Source: Nitrobacter sp047149785 (GTDB lineage: Bacteria > Pseudomonadota > Alphaproteobacteria > Rhizobiales > Xanthobacteraceae). Taken from it: a stretch of 64,000 nt of DNA. Below, one piece after another: positions 1-13,396 of this stretch. A program made the translations under genes and the position numbers. Location of the stretch: assembly GCF_047149785.1 (NCBI RefSeq), contig NZ_BAAGBE010000001.1:1798001-1862000 (forward strand). Reading direction: 5' to 3'. Every line of letters begins with the position of its first letter. Position 1 is the stretch's first letter. The notes under the pieces were generated by a model. The model was not told where the DNA came from. It was given only the letters and a program-made list of their open reading frames with translations, and made no database searches.

Positions 1-1188
1 CTGACTGCCGCCGAAGACGACCCCGGCAGCCCCTACGCCATCGGCGCCAGGGAAGGCGGGCACGATGCGATTCACCCGGACCTCGGCACCTTCGACGACT
101 TCCGTGATCTGATTGCCGCCTGCAAGGCGCATGGGATGGAGATCGCACTTGACATCGCGGTGCAGTGTTCGCCCGATCATCCCTGGCTGACGCAGCATCC
201 GGACTGGTTCAAGCGGCGCCCCGACGGCTCGATGCGCTATGCGGAGAACCCTCCGAAGAAGTACGAGGACATCGTCAATCCGGATTTCAGTTGCGACGAT
301 GCCGGCTCGCTCTGGAACGCGCTGCGCGACGTTATCCTGTTCTGGGTGAACCAGGGCGTGCGCATCTTCCGGATCGACAATCCGCACACCAAACCGTTCA
401 ATTTCTGGGAATGGCTGATCCGCGAGGTCCAGACGAAAGACCCCGGCGTCATCTTTCTTGCCGAGGCGTTCACCCGGCCGAAGGTCATGAAGGGACTGGC
501 GAAGCTCGGCTTCACACAGTCATACACTTACTTCACCTGGCGCACCCGAAAATGGGAAATCGAATCCTATCTCAACGAACTGACAGGATACCCGGAGCGC
601 GATTACTACCGGCCGAATTTTTTCGTCAACACGCCCGACATCCTGCCCTATCACTTGCAAAGCGGCGAACCCTGGATGTTCAAGTCGCGCGTGGCGCTGG
701 CGGCGACGCTGTCGAGCAGTTACGGGATCTACAATGGCTTCGAGCTTCTGGAGCACGAACCCATTCCGGGACGCGAGGAATATCTCAACTCGGAGAAGTA
801 CGAGATCAAGGTCCGCGACTGGAACGCACCGGGCAACATCAAGCCCTACATCGCAGCGCTTAACCAGGCGCGCCGCGCCAATCCGGCACTGCTGCAAACC
901 CGCAATCTGAGATTTCTAGCGGTTGATAACGATCAGATCGTCGCCTTCGTCAAGCAAACGGCGGATGCCAGCAACACCATCGTCGGCGTCATCGCGCTGT
1001 CGCGCGATGACTGCGAATTCTGGCTGCCGCTCGATTCAATCCGAATGTTGGTCGCCGACGGACTGTCGCCCCCGGTCGCGCTCGAAAACCTCATGACCGG
1101 CGAGCGTCGCGCTATCGAGTGGGGCGGCGCACGTCTGAGGATCGATCCGCTCCGCGATCCTGCGCTTTTGTTTCGTTGTCTGGCGTGA
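1..1188 (+). CDS. glgE: Alpha-1,4-glucan:maltose-1-phosphate maltosyltransferase GlgE, 5'-truncated by window edge
   Basis: The reading frame is open from base 1, so only the C-terminal 395 residues are visible; the full GH13_3 enzyme is about 660-700 residues. GlgE transfers maltose from maltose-1-phosphate onto the non-reducing end of an alpha-1,4-glucan. The nucleophile motif FRIDNPHTKP has its Asp at bases 376-378, and the acid/base motif FLAEAFTRP has its Glu at about base 460; both are diagnostic of GlgE rather than of ordinary amylases. The C-terminal beta domain is complete and ends in RCLA. Eight bases separate the stop from treS, whose maltokinase domain makes the substrate, so the context agrees with the assignment. 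The only uncertainty is the missing start. Confidence 0.95.
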   Translation: MTAAEDDPGSPYAIGAREGGHDAIHPDLGTFDDFRDLIAACKAHGMEIALDIAVQCSPDHPWLTQHPDWFKRRPDGSMRYAENPPKKYEDIVNPDFSCDDAGSLWNALRDVILFWVNQGVRIFRIDNPHTKPFNFWEWLIREVQTKDPGVIFLAEAFTRPKVMKGLAKLGFTQSYTYFTWRTRKWEIESYLNELTGYPERDYYRPNFFVNTPDILPYHLQSGEPWMFKSRVALAATLSSSYGIYNGFELLEHEPIPGREEYLNSEKYEIKVRDWNAPGNIKPYIAALNQARRANPALLQTRNLRFLAVDNDQIVAFVKQTADASNTIVGVIALSRDDCEFWLPLDSIRMLVADGLSPPVALENLMTGERRAIEWGGARLRIDPLRDPALLFRCLA

Positions 1189-1196
1189 GGTCCGCC

Positions 1197-4100
1197 ATGA
1201 ACGACATGACTCAAATCCGTACCGACAGATACGTCCAGACCGACGATCTCTGGTACAAGGACGCCATCATCTATCAGCTTCACGTCAAGGCGTTCGCCGA
1301 CAGCAACAACGATGGCATCGGCGATTTCGCCGGCCTGACGGGCAAGCTCGATTACCTTCAGGAATTGGGCGTCACCACGCTGTGGCTGCTGCCGTTCTAT
1401 CCCTCTCCCGGGCGCGACGATGGATATGACATCGCCGATTACGGTTCGGTCAATCCCGACTTCGGCACGATGAAGGACTTTCGGCGCTTTATCGCCGAAG
1501 CGAAGCGCCGTGGACTTCGCGTGATCACCGAGCTCGTCATCAACCACACCTCCGACCAGCACCGGTGGTTCAAGCGCGCCCAGCGCAGCCCGCCCGGATC
1601 GAGCGCGCGCAACTGGTATGTCTGGAGCGATACCGACAAGAAATACCAGGACACGCGCATCATTTTCACCGATACGGAAAAGTCGAACTGGGCCTGGGAT
1701 GCCGAAGCCAATGCCTATTACTGGCACCGTTTCTTCACGCACCAGCCGGATCTCAATTTCGACAATCCGCGCGTGGTCAGGGCCGTCGTTCAGGTCATGA
1801 AGCGATGGCTCGATGCAGGTGTGGACGGCTTCCGGCTGGATGCCATTCCCTATCTCTGCGAGCGCGATGGCACCAACAACGAGAATCTTCCCGAAACGCA
1901 TGCGGTGATCAAACACATTCGTGCGGAGCTCGATGCCTACGCCAAGGGCAAGGTGCTTCTGGCCGAAGCCAATCAATGGCCGGAGGATGTCCAGTCCTAT
2001 TTCGGCGAGGGCGACGAGTGCCACATGGCCTACCATTTCCCGCTGATGCCGCGCATTTACATGGCGATCGCGCAGGAGGATCGCTTTCCGATCACGGATA
2101 TCCTGCGGCAAACACCGGATATTCCGGCAAACTGCCAATGGGCTATGTTTTTGCGCAACCATGATGAGCTGACGCTCGAAATGGTGACGGATATCGAGCG
2201 CGACTATCTCTGGTCGACCTATGCCGCCGACCCCCGCGCGCGCATCAATCTCGGCATTCGCCGCCGCCTGGCTCCCTTGATGGACAATGACCGGCGCAAG
2301 ATCGAGCTGATGAATTCGCTGTTGATGTCGTTTCCGGGCACCCCGATCATCTACTACGGCGACGAAATCGGGATGGGCGATAACATCTATCTTGGCGATC
2401 GCAACGGCGTGCGCACCCCCATGCAGTGGACTCCTGATCGCAATGGGGGATTTTCGCGATGCGACCCGGCGCGGCTCTATGCGCCACCGGTCATGGATGC
2501 CGTCTATGGCTACGAGTCCGTCAATGTCGAAGCCCAGTCGCGGAGCCTGTCGTCGCTCTTGAGCTGGATGAAGAAGCTGATCTCGGTGCGGAAATCCAGT
2601 CCCGCCTTCGGCCGAGGCGTCATGTCCTTCGTGCGTTCGTCGAATCGCAGCGTCCTCGCTTACGTGCGTCAATACGAGGACCAGGTCGTGCTTTGCGTCG
2701 CGAACCTGTCGCGATCGGCACAGGCTTCCGAGCTGGATCTGTCGCACTGGAAGGGCCGTTCGCCCGTCGAAATGCTCGGGCGGACCACCTTCCCCGATAT
2801 CGGCGAGCTGGCTTACCTGATCACGCTCGCACCTTACGGATTCTATTGGTTCCGGCTGACCGAAAAGCCGCCGTCGCCGAATGTCGCGCCAATGATCGTG
2901 CCCGACTATGAGACCCTTGTGGTTCCGCTGGGCTCGACCTGGATGTCGCTGGCGCGGACCCGCTCGATTTTCGAGCGCGACGTCCTGCCTTCGCATCTCG
3001 CCCGCGCGCGCTGGTTTCCCGAACGTTCGGCCGGCGCCATCACCGCGCGCGTCCCGGCTGCGATACCGCTCATGAAAGATCAGATCTCCCGGCCATGGCT
3101 GATTATCTTCGACGTGACCCATCGCGGACAGTCGGGACGATACGCAATGCCGATCCGGATCCGCTGGGACCGGCTCGACCGTCGCAAGTTCGATCCCCAA
3201 AATATCGCCGCCGTGCGGCAGGGATCCCGCGAAGGAACCCTGATCGATACCGCCCATGAAACCGATCTGATCGCCGGCATCATCGACGGCCTGCGCCAAC
3301 GGGCAACCTTCGAGGAAGGCGAGTTGCAGCTTGCCTACCGTCCCACGGAACGGCTCGCCTCGATTGCAGAAGAGCCGATCTCCAACGTTCGCGCGGTGCA
3401 AACCGAACAGTCGAACAGCACCGCATTGGTGGACAACAAGTTTGTCGTCAAGATCTATCGCAAGCTGGAAAACGGCGTCAATCCGGAAGTGGAAGTCGGC
3501 CGCTTTCTGACCGACGTCGCCGGGTTCGCCAACACGCCCGCGCTGCTCGGCAGCGCCGAACTGACGGGGCCGGATGTCGAGGCCGCCGTCGCCATCGTCC
3601 ATGCCTTCGTCGGCAACCAGGGCGACGCTTGGACGGTCAGCAACGCCGCGCTGGATCGCTTTGTCGACGAGCAGCGGCTGGTCGGAGCGAACGATTCGGC
3701 TCCGGCGCTCGAGGAGAAGGCCGCATACCAGCGCTACATGGTGCAAACCGGCAAGCGGGTCGCGGAAATGCACGTCGCCCTGGCCAGCCGCGACGATATC
3801 GCAGATTTCCGCCCCGAGCCCGTGACGGCTTCGGACGTCGCGCACCTTATCGATCGCCTGATGGCGCGCGCCGAGAAAACGTTCGACCGCCTCGCCCAAG
3901 CCAAGCTCTCCGAGTCGGACCGATTTCTTGCCGACGAAATTCTGGGCTATCGCACCGCGTTGCGCACCCGGCTCGCCGAGCTGCTGCCACCCTCGATTCA
4001 AATGTACAACATCCGGCATCACGGCGACTTTCATCTCGGGCAGATTCTCGTCGTTCGCGACGACGTTTTTATCATCGACTTCGAAGGCGAGCCCCGTCGG

Positions 4101-4477
4101 AGCCTTCCTGAGCGACGGATGAAGGCGCCGGCGGCCCGTGACGTCGCCGGATTGATCAGGTCCATCGACTATTCCGTCACCTCCGCGCAGGAGCGCGCGC
4201 TCAAGACCGGAACGGACGAGGACGGACGGCTGGCTGCGGCGTTGTCGGCATGGCGGGACGAAGCGACGCGAACTTTCCTGACGGCCTACCGCGAAGCAAT
4301 GCCTGACTCCCGGCTATGGCCGTTGGACAACGACGACGCCGAGAGCACGCTGCGATTCTTCCTGCTCGAAAAAGCGTTTTATGAAATCGATTATGAACTC
4401 GCGCATCGCCCGGACTGGCTGCGCGTCGCCTTGGGCGGCGCGCTTCGCGTGCTGCGCAAACAGGGAACGGACCGCGC

Positions 4478-4481
<4 letters not shown>
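1197..4481 (+). CDS. treS: Trehalose synthase-maltokinase fusion (TreS-Mak)
   Basis: A 1094-residue fusion. Residues 1 to about 560 are a GH13_16 trehalose synthase that interconverts trehalose and maltose: nucleophile Asp about 215 in GFRLDAIPYL, acid Glu about 257 in LLAEANQW, and the NHDE motif. Residues from about 640 are a kinase-like maltokinase that phosphorylates maltose with ATP, with HHGDFHLGQ near residue 942 followed by IIDFEGEP. The product, maltose-1-phosphate, feeds GlgE encoded just upstream. The start ATG at 1197 was chosen because GAGG overlaps the glgE stop immediately before it; the frame is open further upstream but would overlap glgE. The stop overlaps the glgB start (ATGA), so the genes are probably translationally coupled. 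Stand-alone TreS is about 600 residues; the fused form is common in Proteobacteria. Confidence 0.95.
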
Positions 4482-6624
<2,143 letters not shown>

Positions 6625-6628
<4 letters not shown>

Positions 6629-8703
6629 TGAGGATCTCGGAAGGCACGCATGTCCGCCTCGGTTCGAACTGGGATGGGCGCGGCACGAACTTCGCCCTCT
6701 TTTCGGCTCATGCGGAAAAGGTCGAACTCTGCCTGTTCGACAGCCACGGGCGACGGGAAATCGAGCGCATAGCCCTGCCCGAGCACAACGAGAACGTCTG
6801 GCACGGCTATCTGAGCGATGTCGCGCCGGGCCAGCTCTATGGCTATCGCGTCTACGGACCCTACGAACCCCAGCACGGTCATCGCTTCAATCACCACAAA
6901 CTGCTGCTCGATCCTTACGCCAAGAAAGTCAGCGGACGGCTGGTCTGGAGCGACGCGCACTTCGCCTACCGCACCGGAAGCCCGCGCGAGGACCTGTCGT
7001 TCGACCGGCGTGACAATGCGCGCGCCATGCCGAAGGCCACCGTCACCGACGAGACATTCAACTGGGGCCGGCGCGAACCGCGTCCCAGTGTTTCCTGGGA
7101 AGACACGATCGTCTACGAAGCTCATGTCAAGGGCCTGACCAGGACGCGTCGAGACATTTCTCCTGAACTGCGCGGGACCTACCGCGCGCTCGCGGCGCCC
7201 GCCATGATCGATCACCTGCGACGACTCGGCGTCACCACGATCGAGCTTCTGCCGATTCATGGTTTCGTCGATGACCGCCAACTGGTCGAGCGCAAGCTGA
7301 ATAACTATTGGGGCTACAATTCCATTTCGTTTTTCGCGCCGGAGCCGCGCTACGCCAAGGATGGCGCGCTTGACGAATTTCGCATGGCCATCGCCCGCCT
7401 TCACGACGCCGGCTTCGAGGTCATGCTCGACGTCGTCTACAACCATACCGCAGAAGGAAACCACCTCGGGCCGACGCTGTCGTTCCGCGGCATCGACAAC
7501 GCCTCCTACTATTGGTTGATGCCGGACAATCCCCGCTACTACGACGACTTCACAGGCACCGGCAACTCGTTGAACCTGACACACCCTCGCGTGCTGCAAA
7601 TGGTGATGGACTCTCTGCGATATTGGGTCGAAGTCTGCCACATCGACGGCTTCCGCTTTGATCTCGCCAGCACGCTGGCGCGCGGTCCCCATGGATTCGA
7701 CCGTAAAAGCTCCTTTTTCAATGCGATCCGGCAGGATCCCGCTCTCGCCGCCGTCAAGCTTGTCGCCGAGCCCTGGGATATCGGCGCCGGCGGCTATCAG
7801 GTCGGTGGATTTCCTTCACAATGGTCCGAGTGGAACGACCGGTATCGCAGCACTTTGCGCCGTTACTGGGCCGGCGAAGGAAATCTGATCGGCGACGTCG
7901 GCGGCCGCATGACCGGATCGTCGGATCTCTTCAATCATGACGACCGATCGCCGCGCGCCGGCATCAATCACGTCACCGTTCACGACGGTTTTACGCTCGC
8001 CGACCTGTTCTCCTATAACGAGAAACACAACGAGGCCAACGGCGAGGACAATCGCGACGGCTCCAATGACAATCACAGCAACAACTGCGGCAACGAGGGG
8101 CCGACCGACGATCCCACGATCGTCGCGCTCCGCCGCCAGCTTCGCAAGAACCAGCTTGCGTGCCTGCTGCTCGCTCAGGGCGTTCCGCTTCTCCTTGCGG
8201 GCGATGAGGTCGGCAACAGCCAGAATGGAAACAACAACGCCTATTGCCAGGACAACGAGATCGGTTGGATCGACTGGAGCGGACTTGGCCACGAGGGCGA
8301 CGACATGACCGACTTCGTCGGACGTCTTACCGCCATCCGCAGACGCTTTGCGCAGATCAGGTCGCGCCAATGGGTGGTCGGAAAGAAAGCTGACGGCTCC
8401 TCTGGCGTGCTGTGGCTGACGCCGGACGGGAATGAAATGACCGAAGCGGATTGGAACTTTCCCGAAGGACGGTTTCTCTCCTACGTGCTCGGGCCCATGG
8501 AGCACGGCCAGCAGGCAATCTATATCGTGCTTAACGCTGCGCCTGAGCCGATCGAGTTCAAGATGCCGAATATGGAGGAGTACAAGACATGGGCGATCGT
8601 GCTTCACACGACCGACAATGATGCAGAAGGCAGCACGCACAGCCCCCACGCGACCATGCAGGCGCCGCCCCGCAGCGTGATCGCGTTTGCAGGCCAGCCA
8701 TGA
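6625..8703 (+). CDS. glgX: Glycogen debranching enzyme GlgX (isoamylase type)
   Basis: 692 residues from the ATG at 6625 (a second ATG follows at 6628). GH13_11 enzymes hydrolyse the alpha-1,6 branch points of phosphorylase-limited glycogen. It has an N-terminal CBM48 domain, then the barrel with GFRFDLASTL (nucleophile Asp about 346), LVAEPWDIGAGGYQVG (Glu about 382) and VTVHDGFTLADLF. The start overlaps the glgB stop and the stop overlaps the treZ start. Linear malto-oligosaccharides released here are the substrates of TreY, encoded two genes downstream, so the gene links glycogen breakdown to trehalose formation. A longer open frame upstream lies inside glgB and was not used. Confidence 0.95.
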
Positions 8704-10463
8704 GAACCGGCCGCTTCGGCCCCGTTCTTCGGCCGGACGGCGCGACGTTCCGGCTCTGGGCGCCCGCGGCCGACGAAGTCGCCGTCATCACCGACACCAC
8801 GCACACGATGGCAAAAGATAGCGGCGGCTGGTTCATCGCCGAGGTGGCCGCGGCGCGATCCGGCACGCGCTATCATTACCGAATCGACCGCGACACGGAC
8901 GTTCCCGATCCGGCTTCATCATATCAGCCCCGTGACGTTTCCGGTCCGAGCGAGCTTGTCGATCACGGCAGCTTCCGGTGGAAAACGGCCGGCTGGCTTG
9001 GCAGGCCGTGGCACGAGACGGTCATCCTCGAATGCCATGTCGGCACCTTTACGCCGGAGGGCACTTATCGCGCCATGATCGGAAAGCTCGATCATCTGGT
9101 CTCGACCGGGATCACCGCACTCGAACTGATGCCGCTCGCCGACTTCGCCGGGGCGCGGAACTGGGGCTACGATGGCGCGCTGTGGTACGCGCCGGATCAC
9201 GTTTACGGCACGCCGGACGATCTCAGGGAATTGATCGATCAGGCCCACCTGCGCGGACTGATGGTCTTTCTCGACGTCGTCTATAACCATTTCGGGCCGG
9301 AAGGAAATTATCTTTGGCGCTATGCACCGCAGTTTTTCTGCGACGCAGAGACGCCATGGGGGAGCGCGATCGACTATCGCGTTCCCGAAGTTCGCGCCTT
9401 CGCTGTCGACAATGCGCTGCATTGGCTCGACAACTATCGGCTGGACGGCCTTCGTCTCGACGCAGTGCATGCCCTCGCCGAGACAGGAGAGCCCTCGATC
9501 CTCAACGATATCAGCCGCGCTGTCGGCGATCTGGCACGACAAAGCGGACGACATATCCACCTTGTGCTGGAGAACGACAATAACGGCGCGGCGCTGCTCG
9601 ATCCGTCTTCGTGCATTCCGGATGGAAAGTATCGCGCACAATGGAACGACGACTACCATCACGTCTGGCACGTCATCCTCACCCAGGAGACGCACGGCTA
9701 TTATGGCGACTACGCCACGCAACCGCGCCAGCTTCTCGCGCGGACGCTGCGCGGCGGCTTTGCCTATCAAGGCGAACCCTCGGCTCATCGCGGCGGGCGC
9801 GCGCGCGGGGAACGGATCGGCACGCTGCCGCCTGCCGCCTTCGTAAACTTTCTTCAGAACCACGACCAGATCGGCAACCGCGCGCTGGGCGACCGCCTCG
9901 AATGGACCGCCGACGCGCGAGCCATCGAGGCCGCGCTCGCGATCACCCTGCTCGCGCCCATGCCGCCGCTGATGTTCATGGGCGAGGAATGGGGAGCGAC
10001 GACGCCGTTTCCGTTCTTCTGCGACTTCACCGGCGACCTTGCCGATGCGGTGCGAGCCGGACGACGAAGGGAATTCGCCGAAGCCTACGAAATGTTCGGG
10101 GATGAGGTACCCGATCCTCTCGCGCAGTCAACGTTCGAGTCGGCTGTTCTGGCGTGGCCCGAGAACGGTCAACACCTGCCGCGCCACGCGCTCGTCAGGG
10201 AATTGTTGCGGGTTCGCAGGGACGCGCTTGGGCCACACCTCGGCCACGCCGCATTTGCTTCCGCCGAACTGCGCCAAAACGATCGCCTGTTGATCGCATA
10301 CTGGCGTCTCGGCAACAGCGCACTCTTGCATCTTCGCGCCAATATCTCGGATCACAACGTCACCAACGATGCATCTGCAATGCCGGGCCGCCTGATCTGG
10401 GGCGGAGAGCCGCCTGCGCGCTTGCCGGCCTGGTCCGTATTCTGGTCCATGGGAGCGACCTGA
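8700..10463 (+). CDS. treZ: Malto-oligosyltrehalose trehalohydrolase TreZ
   Basis: 587 residues, typical for GH13_10 TreZ. It hydrolyses the alpha-1,4 bond next to the trehalosyl end of maltooligosyltrehalose and releases free trehalose. An N-terminal E-set domain (RPDGATFRLWAPAADEV) is followed by the barrel with GLRLDAVHAL (Asp about 254), LVLENDNN (Glu about 291) and NHDQIGNRALG. The ATG overlaps the glgX TGA, and its own TGA overlaps the treY ATG as TGATG. Being paired with treY, which makes its substrate, supports TreZ over branching enzyme, to which it is related. Confidence 0.95.
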   Translation: MRTGRFGPVLRPDGATFRLWAPAADEVAVITDTTHTMAKDSGGWFIAEVAAARSGTRYHYRIDRDTDVPDPASSYQPRDVSGPSELVDHGSFRWKTAGWLGRPWHETVILECHVGTFTPEGTYRAMIGKLDHLVSTGITALELMPLADFAGARNWGYDGALWYAPDHVYGTPDDLRELIDQAHLRGLMVFLDVVYNHFGPEGNYLWRYAPQFFCDAETPWGSAIDYRVPEVRAFAVDNALHWLDNYRLDGLRLDAVHALAETGEPSILNDISRAVGDLARQSGRHIHLVLENDNNGAALLDPSSCIPDGKYRAQWNDDYHHVWHVILTQETHGYYGDYATQPRQLLARTLRGGFAYQGEPSAHRGGRARGERIGTLPPAAFVNFLQNHDQIGNRALGDRLEWTADARAIEAALAITLLAPMPPLMFMGEEWGATTPFPFFCDFTGDLADAVRAGRRREFAEAYEMFGDEVPDPLAQSTFESAVLAWPENGQHLPRHALVRELLRVRRDALGPHLGHAAFASAELRQNDRLLIAYWRLGNSALLHLRANISDHNVTNDASAMPGRLIWGGEPPARLPAWSVFWSMGAT

Positions 10464-13309
10464 TGGACGGCGGCATTCCGCTTGCAACTTATCGCCTGCA
10501 ATTCACGTCGCGTTTCACTTTTGATGGCGCTGCGGCCATCGTTCCGTATCTCAAGAAACTGGGCGTCACCCATATCTATGCATCGCCCTTCATGAAGGCA
10601 CGGCAGGGCAGCACTCACGGCTACGACATCGTCGATCACAATGTTCTCAACCCTGAGCTCGGCGGTGAAGACGGATTCAATCGGCTGAGCGCGGCTCTGG
10701 CGTCTCATGAGATCGGCCTGATCCTCGATTTTGTTCCAAACCATATGGGCGTTCACCATGCGGACAATGCCTGGTGGCTGGATGTGCTCGAATGGGGTCC
10801 GAAGTCGGCGTTCGCAGATACCTTCGACATCGATTGGGACATACTTCCGTTCCGCAGCAAGCCCGGACTGTTGCTTCCGATATTGGGATCGCCTTACGGC
10901 GTTCCGCTCACGCGAGGCGAAATCGAGTTGAAGTATGATCCGCGGGAGGGAAGTTTCTCAGCCTGGTATTTCGAACACCGGCTCCCGATCGTACCGGATC
11001 GCTACAGCGACATCCTCAAGACCATCGCGGGCCAGATTCCGCCGAATTCCACCCGCGACGACCTGCTCTCCGTCGCCATGCGCTATGGCAGCCGGAAAAG
11101 CCGCGAGCGCGATCGTGCATCAGCGCTCAAACGCGACATAGCAGCCGTCGCTGGCGGTGCAGTCGCCATCCGGCAGGGCCTTGAGGCTTATCGCGCCGGC
11201 CCTGACAGGCCCGCGCAGACCGAAGCCCTTCATCGCCTGCTGGAACGGCAGCATTACAGACTCGCGCACTGGAAGCTTGCAACCAGCGACATCAACTATC
11301 GACGATTTTTTGACGTGAACTCGCTGGCGGGAATTCGCGTCGAGGATCACGATACGTTCGACCATGTTCATGCTCTCGTCCGCCGCTTGATCGCCGAAAA
11401 CAAGATTCAAGGCCTGCGGCTCGATCATATCGACGGATTGTACGATCCTGCGCAGTATTGCAGACGTCTCCGGCGCCTGGTCCACGAAGCCCAGGGCGCA
11501 CATCGCCGTCCGTTTTATCTGTTGATCGAGAAGATTCTGGAAGATGACGAAGCCCCGCCAAAATTCGCCGGCATCGAGGGTACCACGGGTTACGAGTGCC
11601 TGAACGCCATTTCCCGAGTGCTCGCCGACGAGAATGGCCTGGAGACCCTCGACGAAGTCTGGCGTCAGGCCAGCGATATCGCACCCGCATTCGATCCCAT
11701 ATTGCGGGCCGCAAAGCGGCGAGTGATCGAGACTCTCCTCGCGAGCGAATTCACCGTTCTCACCCGATTGCTGGCCCGCATCGCCGCCGGTCACTACTCC
11801 ACGCGCGATTATTCCGCCGACAGTCTTCGGCAGGCCTTCGAGTTGTTCGTCCTGCATTTTCCGGTGTATCGCACCTACATCACGCCGGCGGGACCGACCG
11901 AGGGCGAGCGAAAGCTCATTGCCGAGACGATCGCGAAAGCGCGGCAGGAGTGGTTCGCCGCCGATGATGGGATTTTTGACTTTCTTCAGGACGCGCTGAC
12001 GCTCGATCTGCTAGCCCCCGGACGGTCGGGGCATAGCCGTCGGCGGGTCCGCCGGTTCGCGCTCAAAGTCCAGCAGTTCACCGGGCCGACGATGGCCAAG
12101 TCTCTCGAAGATACGGCCTTTTATCGTTATCACCGCCTTCTTGCTTTCAACGAAGTCGGAGGAAACCCGGCCGCACCGGCTCTCGATGTCGACGGCTTTT
12201 ACCGAAAGATGCTTCAGCGCGCCGGCCGCCAGCCGCACGGACTGAGCACTACAGCCACCCACGACACCAAGCGCGGCGAGGACGCGCGCACCCGGATACT
12301 CGCGCTAACCGAATTGTCGGCCGAATGGGCGAGCATGGTGGGACGCTGGAAAACCTGGAACGCGGGATTGGTTTCTACGAGCAACGGCACCCGCAGCCCG
12401 TCGGTGGCGGACGAATACATGCTGTATCAGGCACTGATCGGCGCCCTTCCCCTCGACGACATCGAGCCTGCGTTTGTCGCGCGAATGAAGGCATACGCCG
12501 AGAAAGCCTGTCGCGAGGCCAAATTGCAAACAAGCTGGCTGAATCCCGACTCGGTGTACGAAGACGGCGTCCGGAAATTTCTGACCGGCATTCTGAATGA
12601 ACACCGGTCGCCCGAATTTCTCCAATCCCTGAAAAGCTTCGCGCGCCGCACATCGCTGATCGGCGCGTTGAACTCGCTGACCCAGATTACCTTGAAAGCA
12701 ACGATTCCCGGCGTTCCGGATTTTTACCAGGGCACCGAGCTTTGGGACTTCTCGCTGGTTGATCCGGATAACCGGCGGCCGGTGGATTTCGCGGCGCGCC
12801 AAGCCATTCTCGATGCCGATGCGACCGATATGGCGGCGCTAGCCGAGAGCTGGAAGGATGGCCGTATCAAGCTGCTTTGGACGCATCGCCTTCTGGACAT
12901 GCGCAAGCGCCACGCCAAGGTTTTCACCAATGGGGATTTCAGACCGCTCGCCGTGGAAGGCGCGCATCGCCGTCACGTTATCGCATTTGCCCGCGCTTAC
13001 CGCAGCGAGGCCATCGTTGTCGCGGCCTTACGGCACTTTGCGCCATTCACGGACGCCGGCATGATGTGGCCGGCGTTTGATCGCCTCGATGCCCGCGTGG
13101 ATCTCGGCAATCTGGCTATTACTCATCCGGCCGCAAGGGAACGAAAACTTGACCTCAAGCGACTGTTCGACCGCCTTCCGGCAGCTTTGCTGCCGGCGCG
13201 CATTTCCACAGAGTTCGCGATCGCTCGGTCCAGGCGGCTGGAGCAGAGGTTCCAAAAACAAAACAAGCGCGATACGGTCCAAGTGAAGAACCACAAAACC
13301 GCCAATTGA
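10463..13309 (+). CDS. treY: Malto-oligosyltrehalose synthase TreY
   Basis: 948 residues; GH13_26 TreY proteins range from about 700 to 960. It isomerises the reducing-end alpha-1,4 bond of maltodextrins to the alpha,alpha-1,1 bond of trehalose. The N terminus IPLATYRLQF is the standard TreY start. Catalytic motifs: GLRLDHIDGLYDP (Asp about 321), LLIEKILEDDE (Glu about 356) and TATHDTKRGEDAR. The start at 10463 overlaps the treZ stop in TGATG; the open frame extends about 300 bases further upstream inside treZ but shows no homology there. The last residues are basic and rich in Lys, Gln and Asn. An 87-base gap separates it from glgP. Confidence 0.95.
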   Translation: MDGGIPLATYRLQFTSRFTFDGAAAIVPYLKKLGVTHIYASPFMKARQGSTHGYDIVDHNVLNPELGGEDGFNRLSAALASHEIGLILDFVPNHMGVHHADNAWWLDVLEWGPKSAFADTFDIDWDILPFRSKPGLLLPILGSPYGVPLTRGEIELKYDPREGSFSAWYFEHRLPIVPDRYSDILKTIAGQIPPNSTRDDLLSVAMRYGSRKSRERDRASALKRDIAAVAGGAVAIRQGLEAYRAGPDRPAQTEALHRLLERQHYRLAHWKLATSDINYRRFFDVNSLAGIRVEDHDTFDHVHALVRRLIAENKIQGLRLDHIDGLYDPAQYCRRLRRLVHEAQGAHRRPFYLLIEKILEDDEAPPKFAGIEGTTGYECLNAISRVLADENGLETLDEVWRQASDIAPAFDPILRAAKRRVIETLLASEFTVLTRLLARIAAGHYSTRDYSADSLRQAFELFVLHFPVYRTYITPAGPTEGERKLIAETIAKARQEWFAADDGIFDFLQDALTLDLLAPGRSGHSRRRVRRFALKVQQFTGPTMAKSLEDTAFYRYHRLLAFNEVGGNPAAPALDVDGFYRKMLQRAGRQPHGLSTTATHDTKRGEDARTRILALTELSAEWASMVGRWKTWNAGLVSTSNGTRSPSVADEYMLYQALIGALPLDDIEPAFVARMKAYAEKACREAKLQTSWLNPDSVYEDGVRKFLTGILNEHRSPEFLQSLKSFARRTSLIGALNSLTQITLKATIPGVPDFYQGTELWDFSLVDPDNRRPVDFAARQAILDADATDMAALAESWKDGRIKLLWTHRLLDMRKRHAKVFTNGDFRPLAVEGAHRRHVIAFARAYRSEAIVVAALRHFAPFTDAGMMWPAFDRLDARVDLGNLAITHPAARERKLDLKRLFDRLPAALLPARISTEFAIARSRRLEQRFQKQNKRDTVQVKNHKTAN

Positions 13310-13396
13310 GCACGGACTGCGAGAAACATCTTAAAATTTCTGGCGAAGTCGCGGCTGGGCATCACCAACGATGGCGGAAACAGATCGGATTGCAGG

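Noticed and set aside
933..4034. A 1033-residue open frame on the minus strand opposite treS
   Set aside because: It is an antisense ghost frame of a high-GC gene: it overlaps a fully recognisable TreS-Mak protein, has no motif and has unusual composition (rich in Arg, Gly, His).
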